This document shows positions 47,734 through 59,470 of a stretch of DNA of 64,000 bases, in pieces. Every line of letters starts with the position of its first letter. Position 1 is the first letter of the stretch. Source of the stretch: Bromus sterilis (taxonomy: Eukaryota > Streptophyta > Magnoliopsida > Poales > Poaceae); assembly GCA_950022295.1 (NCBI GenBank), contig OX465596.1:128444501-128508500 (forward strand), written 5' to 3'. A model generated the notes under the pieces. It was not told the origin of the DNA and searched no databases. It was given only the letters and a program-made list of their open reading frames with translations. The position numbers were made by a program, and so were the translations under genes.

Positions 47734-49311
47734 TGATGTCTACGCACGTTTCTATTCTTGTAGACTATGTTGGGCCTCCAAGCGCAGACGTTTGTAGGAC
47801 AGCAGCAATTTCCCTCAATTGGATGACCTAAGGTTTATCGAACTCAGGGAAGTAGAGGTTGAATATGGTCTCTCTCAAGCAACCCTGCAATTAAGATACA
47901 AGAAGTCTCTTGTGTCCCCAACACACCTAATACAACTAGGAGTTGTATAGGTGCACTAGTTCGGCGAAGAGATGGTAAAATACGAGTGATAGGTGTGGCA
48001 AAGCAAGGTAATATAAATCTGTAATAAAAAGTGCAGCAAGCACACATGTGACAAAAGTGAGTGTAAACGGTGTAACAATGGTGGAAACAAGGCCTAGGAT
48101 TCATACTTTCACTAGTGGCAACTCCCAATAACATTAACATAGTCTAATCACATGATATTTCGCATAAAACATGCAATGGAGACGCACTCGGAGGTCATTC
48201 CTTTGTGGTCAAGAGAGGATGAGAATTATGTAGGGCTACAAAAGCACACCTCAAAGTTCGTAGTTCTCAATCTATGGATTTCCCAATTGGCGCGCCATCC
48301 AAAGAGAGTACCACAATCACCACAACATATCTCAAGGATAATCAAAGACAAGCACCAAGAGACTCTCAATCTTCAATCCACACACAAAAGAGGAAATCAC
48401 TCATAATAATATTCTTCTAACCCATGTCCAATAAACCGCTGTCACCATGGTCTCGGGGATTATACTAGATAAGATCAATTGAGTATATCAAATCCAATAC
48501 ATAGAAGAAGGGGAAACATCATGGGATCACCCTAGATTAACATAGCCTATGATCACAACAAAGATCACATCATGGGAGAGAGAGAAACCACATAGATCAA
48601 GATATAAGCCTTAGCCCCGAGGGGAACTACTCACATATGAACATGGTGAGAGGGAGAGTTGTTGATGGAGAGGTGCAGCCCGGAGGAAATGAAGGAGACG
48701 GTGATGGCGGCGGCCACGACGGCGGCGGCGCCCACGGCCACGGCCACGGCCCTTGGCCCCTTCTTCTTCCTTGGAGATGGTGCTTCTGTGGAGATTGATC
48801 TCCCCCTCAAGACGGATTCCAAGGGGGAGGAAATTTCGTGGTGCCCTTTGACCTAGGTTTCCTCTCTTTATATAGACTCTCAGATTCCTGTAATCCAGAT
48901 TACGTCTTCTGTATTTCGGGGTTTCTGGAAGCATCCGAACTCCGATTGGGCCGAATTTTATGTCTAAATCCACCGGAATTTTTTTCCCTACAACTTTGTA
49001 GTTTTAAGTATTTCCGTTTGAGGCCGTCTTCTAGCGTTTCCGAGACGATATTTAAAACCTGTCTGGTGGGGACAGATTTCGGGAGAGTTAGAGTCCAACT
49101 CCTACAAGGCTCCTTTTTGTGATTATTCCTTTATTCAAGTAATTCCTACACATAAAGTACATAAACAAGAACTTGTGCACTCTTGCAACCATTCATAGGT
49201 TAGTTTCAAAATATGTTATAAAAAGATATGAAAGTGTATCAAAAGCATAGACATATCACACAAAACATGCATGGAGCAAAAAGGAATTATAGCTAAGTTT
49301 GGGACGTATCA
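47734..49311 (-). repeat. 5' LTR of retrotransposon B
   Basis: On the minus strand it begins TGATACGTCCCAAACTT and ends GTAGACATCA. GCACT lies on its outer side. Confidence 0.92.
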
Positions 49312-50914
49312 GCACTCTGAAAAAGAAAGCGCAAGTAGCGCGCCGGCTGGGAACCACTGCAACTGACAAAAGGAGAGAGAAACAAATTGCAATAGGGAAA
49401 ACAATTCCCCAGTTCGGTGAACAGACGAACAAATCGTGCCCCCCGCTGCAGGTGTCTATCGATATGGTCGTCGCAAATCTGCCGGCCGGGATGGTGCCCG
49501 GTACCAATCCTGATGATTACTTGGCGGCCGGGATGGTGCCCAGTACCAACCCTGGTGATTACCTGCCCGACGATACACATTTTGATACACTGGAGGTAGT
49601 GGACGAATACAAATACCGGTACGGGTATCGTCTCGTCAAATCACCTATTGAATATCTACCAAAGATGATGCAAAGATTACATCAGTGGTACATGAACGCC
49701 TGCAAGAATTCTGAGTACAATAGTGTGATGGTTATGGTTAAAGACAAGCAGGACCTCGTTGGACTTGACTTGTTGCCTGTTCCATTTGAGGAGTTATTCC
49801 CACTTTACAATCAAAGGTCCATCGATAAAGTAATCGTCACTTGCTACTGTTTGTAAGTACTACTTCTTTAATTAAGTCTTTATATATAGCTCAGCTCTTT
49901 CATTGCATGTACATATAATTCACTATATCATGCAGATTGAAGATCGTGGAATGCAAGAAAAGACAAATCTATAATATTGGGTTCATTAACCTAAATCTCT
50001 TTAATCATTTTGAGATTGCAGAATTTCCCAAACTAGCTGAGGCCAACTTGCTACAATCTTTGCTTCAACATCAAAACAAATAAAAAATAATCTGGCCTTA
50101 CAACATCAAGTGAGTGTTATTGTGCATATTCAGTTTTCGTTATTTACTCGAGGTTATAGTAAGGTAATTGATGAGTTATGCATGCGTGCGCAGCTTCCAC
50201 TTTATTATCGTAGAGATTATGCTTGAGGAGGGAGTAGTAAGCATCTTAGACTCAAGACGAAAAGATCCCCAGACGTATGCGGTCGTCACTGAAATGCTTA
50301 AGAAGTAAGTTCAATCGATCATTATCGCACCATTTCGACAAATTTGTTCATTTTCTGATATCAGGTAATAATTATTTTTAATGTCTGGAAGGGTTTGGAT
50401 ACAGTTCACCAAAAAAGCTCTGGGACTGCCGAAGGATCTGAAATTTTCAAACCCGAAAGTAAGTACTACTAGCTAGTTCCGCGCATCTCCCATTATATTG
50501 ATTCTATAGTTTCATCAATACCATTTATATAATGCTTGATTATCAGTTTGATTGACCTCTATTTCTCGTAAAGTGATTGCGGCAGGAAGAATGGACTAAT
50601 CTTTGTGGGTACTACATTTGCGAGTACATATACAACGCGACGATCTCTAAGAATGACGGCTACTCTAAAGAACAATTTAAAGTGCGTAAGCAATAATATT
50701 CATAATCTAATTTTATTACCATCATTTGTGTTGAGCTTCATTCATATATCTGTATTGACCCCCTTCTTCGGATTAGATTTGGGAGCTGCAGCAAGAACTC
50801 CTACCACAAGATCGCATAGTAGCAATTCAAGAGGAATTGGCGGGATTCTTTGTTGACCACGTCATCAAGAAAGGCGGAGAATACCATGTGGAACTTAATT
50901 CAAAGTTTAATTAG
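49312..50914 (+). pseudogene. CACTA-1 ORF2, segment 3 (Ulp1-like protease end)
   Basis: The coding frame resumes after element B with LKKKAQVARRLG. Two near-copies of NLPAGMVPGTNPDDYL and LAAGMVPSTNPGDYL follow (49470-49565), then a Ulp1/C48-type domain split by introns (about 49854-49936, 50100-50193, 50305-50390 and 50459-50580). The catalytic positions can be read: His in FHF at 50198-50200, Asp in LDS at 50249-50251, and Cys in LCGYYICEYI at 50604-50606, ending with the stop at 50912-50914. A stop near 50081 interrupts the second exon, so the copy is probably inactive. In plant CACTA elements such a domain is found fused to the second protein. Its substrate is unknown. Confidence 0.72.
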
Positions 50915-51279
50915 GGTATTGTAAGAGAAGTTATATTGTATATATATAGCCAGTATCGTCGGACAGATATTCGAAAACTTGTTGTTCGAACTATATCTCA
51001 GAGAAGGAGATGTCGATCACTTCTCTCTGTATATGTTCATGACGATCTTCTGTACTTAATGGTTTAATTCCTTCATTTTCTTAGTAGCTAGCTAGCATGT
51101 TGACCAAGTCCTCTCTATACGTATAGTACGTAGCGTCGACCAAGCACGGAGATAAGAGAGGACACCTCTCTCTATTAATTAGCTAGCAAACACAAACCCC
51201 TAAATTAACCATACAAAACACTCAATCCCCCCCCCATCTAAAAAAACCATCCCCTGAAAAGCTGATGCGTGGAATATTT
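50915..51279 (+). other. 3' untranslated region of CACTA-1
   Basis: No gene is present. It contains an imperfect inverted repeat (GTCCTCTCTAT at about 51107 facing ATAAGAGAGGAC at about 51151) flanked by TAGCTAGC on both sides. Confidence 0.5.
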
Positions 51280-51486
51280 TTCGTCCCGGTTGGTGTTACC
51301 AACCGCGACAAAAGGCCCTTCTGCCTGATCAAGCCGCAGAGGCCACGTGGAGCCTCATCTGTGCCAGTTCGTAGGCAAACCGGGACTAAAAGTTTTGGGC
51401 ATTAGTTACGACCCTTTACTCCCGGTTCCGGAACCGGGACAAATGGGCCGCTGGAACCGAGACAAATGGGCCTCTTTCTACCAGTG
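51280..51486. repeat. 3' subterminal repeats and TIR of CACTA-1
   Basis: Facing motifs CCCGGTTGGTGTTACCAACCG, split around 51290-51312, and CGGTTCCGGAACCGGGAC (51423-51440) lead to the terminus ACCAGTG at 51480-51486. Confidence 0.75.
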
Positions 51487-51559
51487 TTCTGTGCTAAATG
51501 AAGTTCTCTTAATATAAAAAACGTTGTCCGGACGAAAAAAAGGTAATAACCTTCTTTAA

Positions 51560-54500
51560 AAATTAAATGGGATGTCAAGTCCAGACAACAATACGAAGAT
51601 GTCAGCCAACTGTAGAGCATTTCCTTCCGGAGGTAGCCAATGTGCTCTCTGCCAAACTTAGCAACAACTTCACCATCCCAGCTCTGCATGAATTGGAACA
51701 TGAAAAATCCACAATCATGCCTGTAGAAAAAAAACACATTAATAAATGCAGTTCACTCAAGAACGAATTTCTTCTAATACTAGTAAAACCAATGCAGTTC
51801 GCTATCCGAAAAACCAAAAAACAGATAACATCTAACAACACAATGTTGCTGATGCAGTTCTAAAGAAAGTAGGGGGAAATGTGGTACTAATTTAGTAAAG
51901 CAGTTCAGCTCGATATACAAAAGAAACAAATGAACATAGAAACAACTTATAACACACTGGTTTTAATGCAGTTCTCTCAAAAGGAAAAAGTGATACTAAT
52001 ATAGTAAAGCAATGAATCTCACTATACAAAAAAGAAACCCATAAAAGCAATGAGGAACAACTAATGACACATTGTTAATGCAGTTTTCTCAAATGGGAGA
52101 AATGCTTCTGGGTTCAGTAAAGCAATGCAGAACGCTATACACACAAAAATATACAAATAAGAAAAAAGATAGAAGAACAAGTGCGAGCCCGTTTCCCTGC
52201 TGTGGAACGTTGACATGACTCAACACAAAGCCGTCGAGCGTGGGAGGGTTCAACGGCTCATCACAGCTTGCGCTGCCGTCTTTCCAGACTTTTTTGATGT
52301 TCTTAACCATTTTCCTAAATACAATGCTTCCAGGTTCACTTTCAAGGCCGTTTATTGAGTCAAGAAACTGAAATCGCTTTGCAGACAGGTTCAAAGTAAC
52401 CAAGCAGTAGTGGCCAATCGCATCCTTCGTTGATGCAGGAGGAGGATCAAATGTTGCGAACATAATCTGATTAAAAAAGTGAATAGAACAAACCGGATGA
52501 GAACAAGGAAAAAAAGAAACTACATCTAAAAATGACTGGAAATAGCAAAATGATGCAATACCAAAATTTTCTTGTCCACACGTTCCTCTGCGCTTGAAGA
52601 AAACATCTTTTTCAAAGCCCTGTTTGTGGAACCGCCGTTCCAAATTGAATTCTGTCAAACCTAGAAAGTTAATGTGGCCGCTGAAAATAAGCACAATAAA
52701 CATAGGCGAGGGGAGGCGTGTGATATAATTAATGAAAACGCTTACACATAGCCTTATACGTGACAATCATAGTTTGTGATCCTTTGAAGCTCTCAGCTAA
52801 CATAGATACACCAATATTTGCAAGACGAGTGCTCAGCGTTCCGTATGACCAAAACGACTCGCCAACATGACCAACAGTAATATCACCAAACTCGTCCTCG
52901 AATGCAACTAAATCCCTTCAGGAATATAAGAAAAATCATAGAAAAAAGGTAATAAGCTGCATGTACCTTACAAAAATAAAAACAAAAATAAAGCAACCAG
53001 ATATAATGACGAAGAGAAAGAACATAGTTCTTCTTATTATCCCTCCTATCCCTCGTAACAGCGTCAAATAACTCGTTGTATCTCCTCAGAAGAGCTGGAT
53101 CAATATTGGACGAAGTGACAAGAGGTAATTCCTCATCTAAAAACATAGAAAAACCCTGATGTCAGATGATAGAGCATAAAAACTGTCGGTTTAGCCAAAC
53201 TAGAACAAAAAATAAGGCAGTTCACTTACCTTTGGTTTCGGAGTCCACATCCTGCACCTCCGCGGAGACATCTTCACTGAGAATCAAGTTATCCAGGCCA
53301 GTGTTGTCATCGTCCAGAATGCTCATGTTCTGCACACTACTTGGTTGTTCCTCTTCAAAGCCGATCAAAACCGTCTCAGCTACGACTTTGCTTGTCTCAA
53401 CTAGAACATCTAGATTGGTCCCAGCCAGATTGCCTTGACGCTGCTCGGTGGCGCGAGGGGCAACATGAAAAATTTCGGGAATATTATCGCCAGAAGAAAA
53501 AAATAGATGGCGAAGCAACACGATCAATGTCGGCAGTTGTGCCCGAAGCATCATCTACAGCTCTAGCTCCTTCGCTCTCTTCTGAAGTTTCAGCTGTAGA
53601 GCAAGGATATCCTTCTCTCTCTCCAGCCTTGTCAGCATCCGCTACATCCTCCCTTCCTTCAGCCCTTTCTGCATTATCAACAACAACATAATCCTCCCTT
53701 CCTTCTCTTTCTTCTTCCTTTTCAGCCTCGGCAGAGCCCTCGCCTGCTTCTCTGAAATCTGCCTTGTCAACCTCCACATTGGCATCCCCTCCTTCTCTCG
53801 CTTCTACATTGTCATCCTCTGTAGTGCGCTCCCCTTGGATTTCATCATTTAACACACGGTCCTGATGAACTAAAAGAAAACATTAAACAAATGATGCTGA
53901 TGCAGTTCACTAAGCAAAAAAAAGAGAAAAAAATGCAGCACGCGTCAAATATTTTTTTTAACATGAATGCAGTTCTCTGTGCTCACCAGACCAGCGTCTC
54001 CTTCCATCTCTCTGGACACGTAAGCCTCATCAACCTTGTCAGCGCCACCGTCTGCTTCCTTCCCATGAGTTTCAACAATTGTTTCGTGATCCTAAAAAAA
54101 CAAAATGCAGTTCTATAAACATATTATTTGTAGTTCGCTGCTGAAAAGAATGCTACTCCTTCTCTGTTACATATTTTTTCAGGAAAATGTAGTTCGCTGA
54201 CGCTGCTGGTGCATGTATAATTCTTTGTTTTTTAAACTGCAAAACAATAAACTGCAGTTCACTACCAATGCTTGTGCAGTTGTACTTCTTTGTTTTTAGA
54301 CACTACGTAAAAGAATAAACTGCAGTTCACTGCCGCTGCTAGTCCATATATGAATCTTTGATTTGGACACTACAGAAACATTAAAACAAAATGAAAATGT
54401 ACAGTAGAAAAGGTACAAAAAATTCAAACATTGTCTATGACGCCTTCGTCGACAGGATTGTCTCTAGCAGCATCAATAACGGGGGGCTGCTACCTATCAG

Positions 54501-55142
54501 ACGCGATATCTGAATCAAAAGCATGTTGGTCGTCCGGGTCATTATCGGGTCGCGCGTTTGTGTTAGAAGACTCTCCTCCGCACTGCAATAATAAAAAAGT
54601 ATGTAAAAAACAAATGTCAATGGCGCATATGACATAAAATAATATTAAAAACAAAGAAAATATTGATACAAAATCAGTTCACATATGACATAAAGAAGCA
54701 TACATCAGCAGCAGCGCGATCAGACAAGGAAGCCCTAACAACATTTTCCCGCCTGTCCATTTCCTTCACAAGTGCCGCAACTTCCTTCTCTTACCTAGCA
54801 CACTTGACATCCTGGGAATGCTTGAACTGAACAAATGCCGACCTGACATTCGAAACTGACAAATTAAGGAATTGAAGCTGTCCACAATCAATGTTGTGAG
54901 CGACATCGATTTCTGATTCGGAAGGTCCTTTGCTAGGAGTAAACAGTCCAGCAATATTCCTCATCCTAGCGCCAGATGTTGGGAGATCAGAAGTTAAATT
55001 GATAACCCTGTCAAGAAGCTCGTCAACCTGGACGAAAATATTGCGATCATCATGAGCCTCGCCGTGAGAACCTCCAGCAGACCCCCTAGCATCGCCATGA
55101 ACCCGCCTAAGTGGAGAACCCCTAGAAACACCATCAACCCGC
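51560..55142 (-). pseudogene. Ulp1-type cysteine protease gene, decayed and truncated
   Basis: On the minus strand, exon-like pieces run from 55142 down to about 51560. They are an R/G-rich and hydrophobic N-terminal part (55142-54795), two short acidic pieces (about 54590-54430 and 54092-53990), an acidic region of about 15-residue repeats REG..D...D.A (53870-53490), a further acidic exon ending at donor GTAAGTG near 53230, DEELPLVTSSNIDPALLRRYNELFD... (53140-53030), and the protease domain. Catalytic positions are His at 52412-52410 (GHYCLV), Asp at 52361-52359 (FLDS), Gln in NVPQQGNG, and Cys at 51713-51711 (HDCGFF), across an intron. Defects are stops at 54793-54791 and 54492-54490, a frameshift in a T-run near 53500, and a GC-type donor before the Cys exon. 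The 5' end is cut by element F at 55143. It would be a de-ubiquitin-like or de-SUMO-type peptidase, or a transposon-captured copy. Confidence 0.65.
51740..54690 (-). repeat. Scattered TGCAGTTC motif in introns of the protease pseudogene
   Basis: The string ATGCAGTTC followed by ACT, TCT or GCT (plus-strand reading) recurs at about 51748, 51792, 51851, 51965, 52078, 53217, 53900, 53968, 54103, 54254 and 54321, plus variants GTAGTTCGCT (54132, 54187). All of these lie in inferred introns. It is not a tandem array. Confidence 0.7.
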
Positions 55143-56655
55143 TGATGACCCTCAACGTAAAGGCATCTATTGTAGAATTTTCGATAAGTAAGAGTGTCGA
55201 ACCCAACGAGGAGCGAAAGGTACTGATAGGTGATTTTGGACAAGGAATAACTGCAAACACTGAAAGATAACTTTTTAGGGGTTTTCGATATAAGCAACGA
55301 TAAGATAAAAGCAAGCAAAGTAAATAGCACTGAGGAGCAGCAATGGCCCAATCCTTTTGTGCAAAGGATAAGCCTGACAACTGAACTTATAAAGACAAAA
55401 GCGTTCTTGAGGACACATGGAGAGGTAGTCACGTGCTTTCGCCATACTCCGTATCGATAACAAGTGTTGTGCTGATAAGTGTTGAGTGGGTGGATCTATG
55501 CTAGCACACCTTCTAGACTAAGATAAGTGCACTCTTATGATTAAACATCTTGCAAGCATCCGCAAATACAAGATAGAAATTAAGGCAAAGGCTAACCACA
55601 TCAATAAGATCAAGGATCCAGTGTTCCCTTGTGCAAAAGTGTGCAAATTGGGGTTCAGGTTTCTGTCACTCCGGCAACCCACCGTAAGCATTCTTAATAC
55701 ATAATGCATTCCCCTAGGTCCTTAAGAAGGCGAAGTGTTGAGTGTTCGACTCACACAACACCACTAGGAAAATAACAACACAACTTAAATATCAAACAAC
55801 ACAAATTACTTCAACATCGTATTACTACTAGCAACCATACTTCTCCCATGTCCTCAAGAACTAAAGTAACTACTCACAAGACATAAAAGAGATCATGATC
55901 AGAGGTGATAAATATATGATAAACAATCTGGACATAATGGTATTTCTCCAACAAAACTCAATAGCATTCACCACAAAGTAGTAATCAACACCGGTAGGGT
56001 AGAGAGGATAGATAGTACGGATTACAACACAAGATGAACTTGTGAGGTGAGATTGGATGGTGGTGGAGATGGTGCTGATGTTGGGGATGATGTTGATGAT
56101 GATCTCGATGATGCCCATGACGATGGTGATGACGATGGCGATGATCTCCCCTTCCGGGAGGTGATGTCCTCAGCGGAATCTGCCCGCCGGAGAGCCCTTT
56201 TGTTCTCTTTAGGTTTCCGCCATGAAGCGTCGGCGGAACTCCGTGAAAGCTTCTCTTTTTAGGGTTTTCGCGTAATGAGGAGTATATAGGCCAGAGGGGG
56301 GAGCCGGGAGTGGCCCCAGGGCTCTAGGCGCCTTCCCGGCGCGGCCAGGGGTGGGGCCGCGCCAGGTGGCCGCCTGGGGCTCCTGTGGCCCCCCTCTGGC
56401 CCCTCTTCGGCAAGTCTTCGTTATTCTTCTGGAAAATACCCCCCGTCGATTTTCAGGTAGTTTGGAGGTATTCTTCTTCAGCAACTCAGCGTCCAATTTT
56501 TACCGCTGAATCCTGTGTCTGCTGCTTCGGAACCGGAAAGTTGCAAACTGTGTAAAACAAGCCAAAACAACATAAGAACATCATCGTAATGTGAAATATA
56601 TCAATGAATAAGGATGAATTACGATATAAAATAGTGATGCATTTTTGACGTATCA
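55143..56655 (-). repeat. 3' LTR of element F
   Basis: Left edge TGATGACCCTCAACG, right edge TTTTTGACGTATCA; 1513 bp. It contains a GAT-repeat stretch (56060-56140) and a GC-rich patch (56290-56400). The left edge is inferred from LTR sequence style because the partner LTR is not in the window. Confidence 0.75.
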
Positions 56656-58280
56656 CCTCCCCCAAGCTTAGATCTCGCTTGTCCCCAAGCGAAAACTGAG
56701 CTTGGTAAACCTGTCCACAAGTTTAGAGAGTGAAGTGTCGATAAATAAAATACGGACAAGAAGCATCATGATCTTTTCACCAAACTCAAACATCCTAAAC
56801 AGCAATCTCCAACTCATAAAGCCCTTATGAAAGAGTAACAGCAATTATAATCAAAAGTAGGGCTAAGGAAACTCATCAAATCATGGCAAACAAGTCCTTT
56901 GGTCAAGGGACAACTAAAATCTTTTACCTTTTCTCTTTCTATTTATATTTTGAAGAGATAATTTGGAACTTTTTGAAAGAACAAGCTATTAGTCATGAAG
57001 TGCAAATGCTAACACAAAGGAAAATGTTTGCTTGGCAAATGCTTTTGCAAACAACGTACTTATGAAGAGATAATGTCAACAATGATATGGCATGGCAAAA
57101 CTTTAATGCTGCATTATATGGATGAATCTTCATCAGCATCAAGTGTCTGTTCTCTTTGGGAAAGGAGGAAATAGGGGAAACTGACTCAACATAAAGGTAA
57201 AGGAAAAAGCCTTGTTAAAGGCAAGCAGGGAAAACTCAAGTGCTATCCTTAAATCAAACAGAAAGAAAAAAAGTTTTGAGAGGTGCATGATTTTTCAACG
57301 AATGCTAATAGATAACTCAATTTCTTCTCAGATTGGACAAGTTTCGAGGAACGGCTCCCAAACGGGGACGATCACATCCCCGCAATCTCCTTTGTTTATC
57401 ACTGCCAAAGTTTTCTGATTTCTCATGAACAAAGCGTGAAGGAGGGTTTGTTTGTTGTATTATCTTTTGTGAGCTGGGCGCACTTATGCCAGTTCCTCCT
57501 CGTATTAGGGGTTTGCATATTAGACGTGCAATCGTGGTGTAAAACTTTTCCAACTTAATAAGGTCATGAGTTAACTACTACTTCCTCATGAGCTAAAAGA
57601 GGGGCACAAAATAGAAGATTTTGAACATCTAAGGATAACACAAAAATTCTATGCTTTAGGAGTGGTAGTGGAATACCACGAATAGGAAGGAATGGTGGAC
57701 TCAAATGGAAGATACTGGTTTCAGGGTATGGATGTACAAGAAGAATTCCGCTTAGTACAGAGGTTTGGCTAGCAAAGGCTTTGAGAGAACAGACAATTGA
57801 TGATGACTTGGATGAAAAGCAATATAAAGCATAAACATTAAAACAAGCATAGCACATCAAGTTGTCTTCCTTGTCAACATAACACTACAAGCATAATAAC
57901 AAAGAGGGTTTGGCTATGTCGCTACTTTGAGAAAAATAACATGCTTGTTGCTATGGCCAAAGCTATGTTTGCCAAGATTAAATAAGGTTTTCAAAGCCAT
58001 ACCTGATATAAGGTCAATATTCCCCATAAGAATCATCATAAGGTCGATTGCGTGAAGAGAATACTGAGTGCAGCGAAGGGATCAATAGACTTCTCATTAA
58101 TATTACATCATAGACGACTCCACACTCACGGATACATAACTCTCCAGAAAGGAGTGATAGACCTCAAAGCAAACACCTATTTTATAAGATAACTTCCCTA
58201 GACATGATACGACTCTACTTGACTCTAAAAGACATAGATAAAGATAAAAATACCGGGCACTCCCCCAAGCTTGGAACAAG
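56656..58280 (-). other. Non-coding 3' internal region of element F
   Basis: It begins with the complement of the polypurine tract (CCTCCCCCAAGCTTAG at 56656-56671). No credible gene is seen. Short open frames lack known motifs. Confidence 0.6.
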
Positions 58281-58701
58281 CTAAGGGTATGCCATTACCC
58301 AAGGAGATTTAATCCTCATCCTGTTGTGGTTCCCTGACTCCAAGACTTTCACATGTACTTGTAGCACACGGAAATCTTCAAAGAGTTGGTTGGTGATGCG
58401 GTAGGCCTCGGAGATGGTGGAAATCATACGTTGATCTTCAGGTGAAGTGGAGGGCCCTGAAAGGTTAGGATAAGGATCATATTGAGGTTGGACAGACCCA
58501 ACCATGATGGGATTGCTTGGGCCTCCTTGTTGTTGTGATAGTCTTGACTACCTCCCTCACGGCGCGCTCCATCTCCGCTTGTCTTGCGTCAGTTTCTTCT
58601 TCGGTAGCCCAATCAACGTGCTTACGTTGATTAAGATCCTTCTGGACTTGGCATAGACGCCATCCCAAGAAATCCTCTCCGCTCGAGCCACAAGAAGACA
58701 T
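58281..58701 (-). pseudogene. Unidentified ORF downstream of pol in element F
   Basis: Two overlapping minus-strand frames, 58701-58477 and 58505-58281, look like one protein split by a frameshift near 58490. They start MSSCGSSGEDFLGW and contain an E/R-rich helical stretch. The position after pol is where Athila-type elements carry an extra ORF. I do not recognise a domain. Confidence 0.4.
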
Positions 58702-59470
58702 CTCTACTACTCAACTTTTAGTCTTGGCAGAAACAGATCGAAAATAAAACACACGAATTCACGAGATACGTTGCCGGAACGATCCGGGCAAATATATAGC
58801 AAAAATTTCTGCACATAAAGGAAGGTAACGGGTCAAAGAAGAGTCGGATATGGGGTCCGGGGTGCCCAGGCGGCCTCCCGGCGTGGCCATGGGGGGCGCC
58901 TGGGCCCCCTGGAGCTAGTCTACGGCTCCACTTAGGCCTCAAATTTTCTATATTTTGCAAAAACTCGTAATCTGGAACTTTCATGACGGTTTCGCGATGT
59001 TTCCTTACCATAATACATACCTTTCCTTATTCTTCTTCTGCTGGTGTCTGAAACAGGGCTGCAACATGTTCTTCATGAGACTTTGTTTATACCAAATCCA
59101 CATCAACATTGACAGGATCTCCTGCTATGTAATTCTTAAGTCTTTACCCATTCACCACTTGAGGTTTGGTTCCTTCGGAATTGTTAATCTTGATTGCACC
59201 TGAGCGGTAGACTTCCTCAATATGAAATGGCCCTTCCCACCTGGAAAGTAGTTTACCTGGAGAAAACCTGAAACGGGATCTAAACAACAAAACTTTATCA
59301 CCAACAATTAATTCACGTTTCAGAATCCTCCTATCGTGCCACTTCTTTACCTTTTATTTGAACATTTTAGCGCTCTCGTAAGCTTCACTTCTCCACTCAT
59401 CTAGAGAAGTCAAGTTCATGAGACGCTTTTCACCAGCTAACTTCGGGTCAGTATTAAGCTCTCTAATAGC

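Larger units (their letters stand above)
25354..49311 (-). mobile_element. Retrotransposon B: non-autonomous LTR element carrying nested inserts
   Basis: On the minus strand the LTRs (47734-49311 and 25354-26915, about 1.57 kb) begin TGATACGT and end GACATCA. The 5-bp duplication is GCACT (25349-25353 and 49312-49316). Excluding the solo LTR and chromovirus inside it, the internal region is only about 2.75 kb. That region has a tRNA-Asp-like primer site and a gag-like ORF but no polymerase. Removing B with one GCACT restores the CACTA-1 ORF2 frame (DDNYVRTLKKKAQ). It is the same general family as A but in opposite orientation. Confidence 0.93.
1..51486 (+). mobile_element. CACTA-1: large CACTA (En/Spm) DNA transposon, 5' end outside window
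   Basis: The element carries a TNP2-like transposase (159-3475) and a second ORF with a Transposase_24-like core and a C-terminal Ulp1-like protease (13616-50914, interrupted). Its right end is TTTCTACCAGTG at 51475-51486, which reads CACTGGTAGAAA on the minus strand, a CACTA-type terminus. Imperfect inverted copies of a CCGGTTGG/CCAACCGG-like motif sit just inside this end (51280-51470), as expected for subterminal binding repeats. About 41 kb of the span is later insertions: retrotransposon A, CACTA-2 and retrotransposon B with its own inserts. The left terminus is not in the window, so the 3-bp duplication cannot be checked (TTC follows the right end). Uncertainty: terminal-type repeats also occur at 4459-5055, so a boundary between two CACTA copies near 4.4 kb is possible. 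Confidence 0.82.

Noticed and set aside
51402..51560. C-terminal extension of the protease ORF into the CACTA-1 end
   Set aside because: The frame runs into the CACTA terminus and subterminal repeats, so it is not original gene sequence.
55143..55432. N-terminal extension of the protease ORF into 55143-55432
   Set aside because: This part is LTR of element F read through by chance. Gene sequence stops at the LTR edge.
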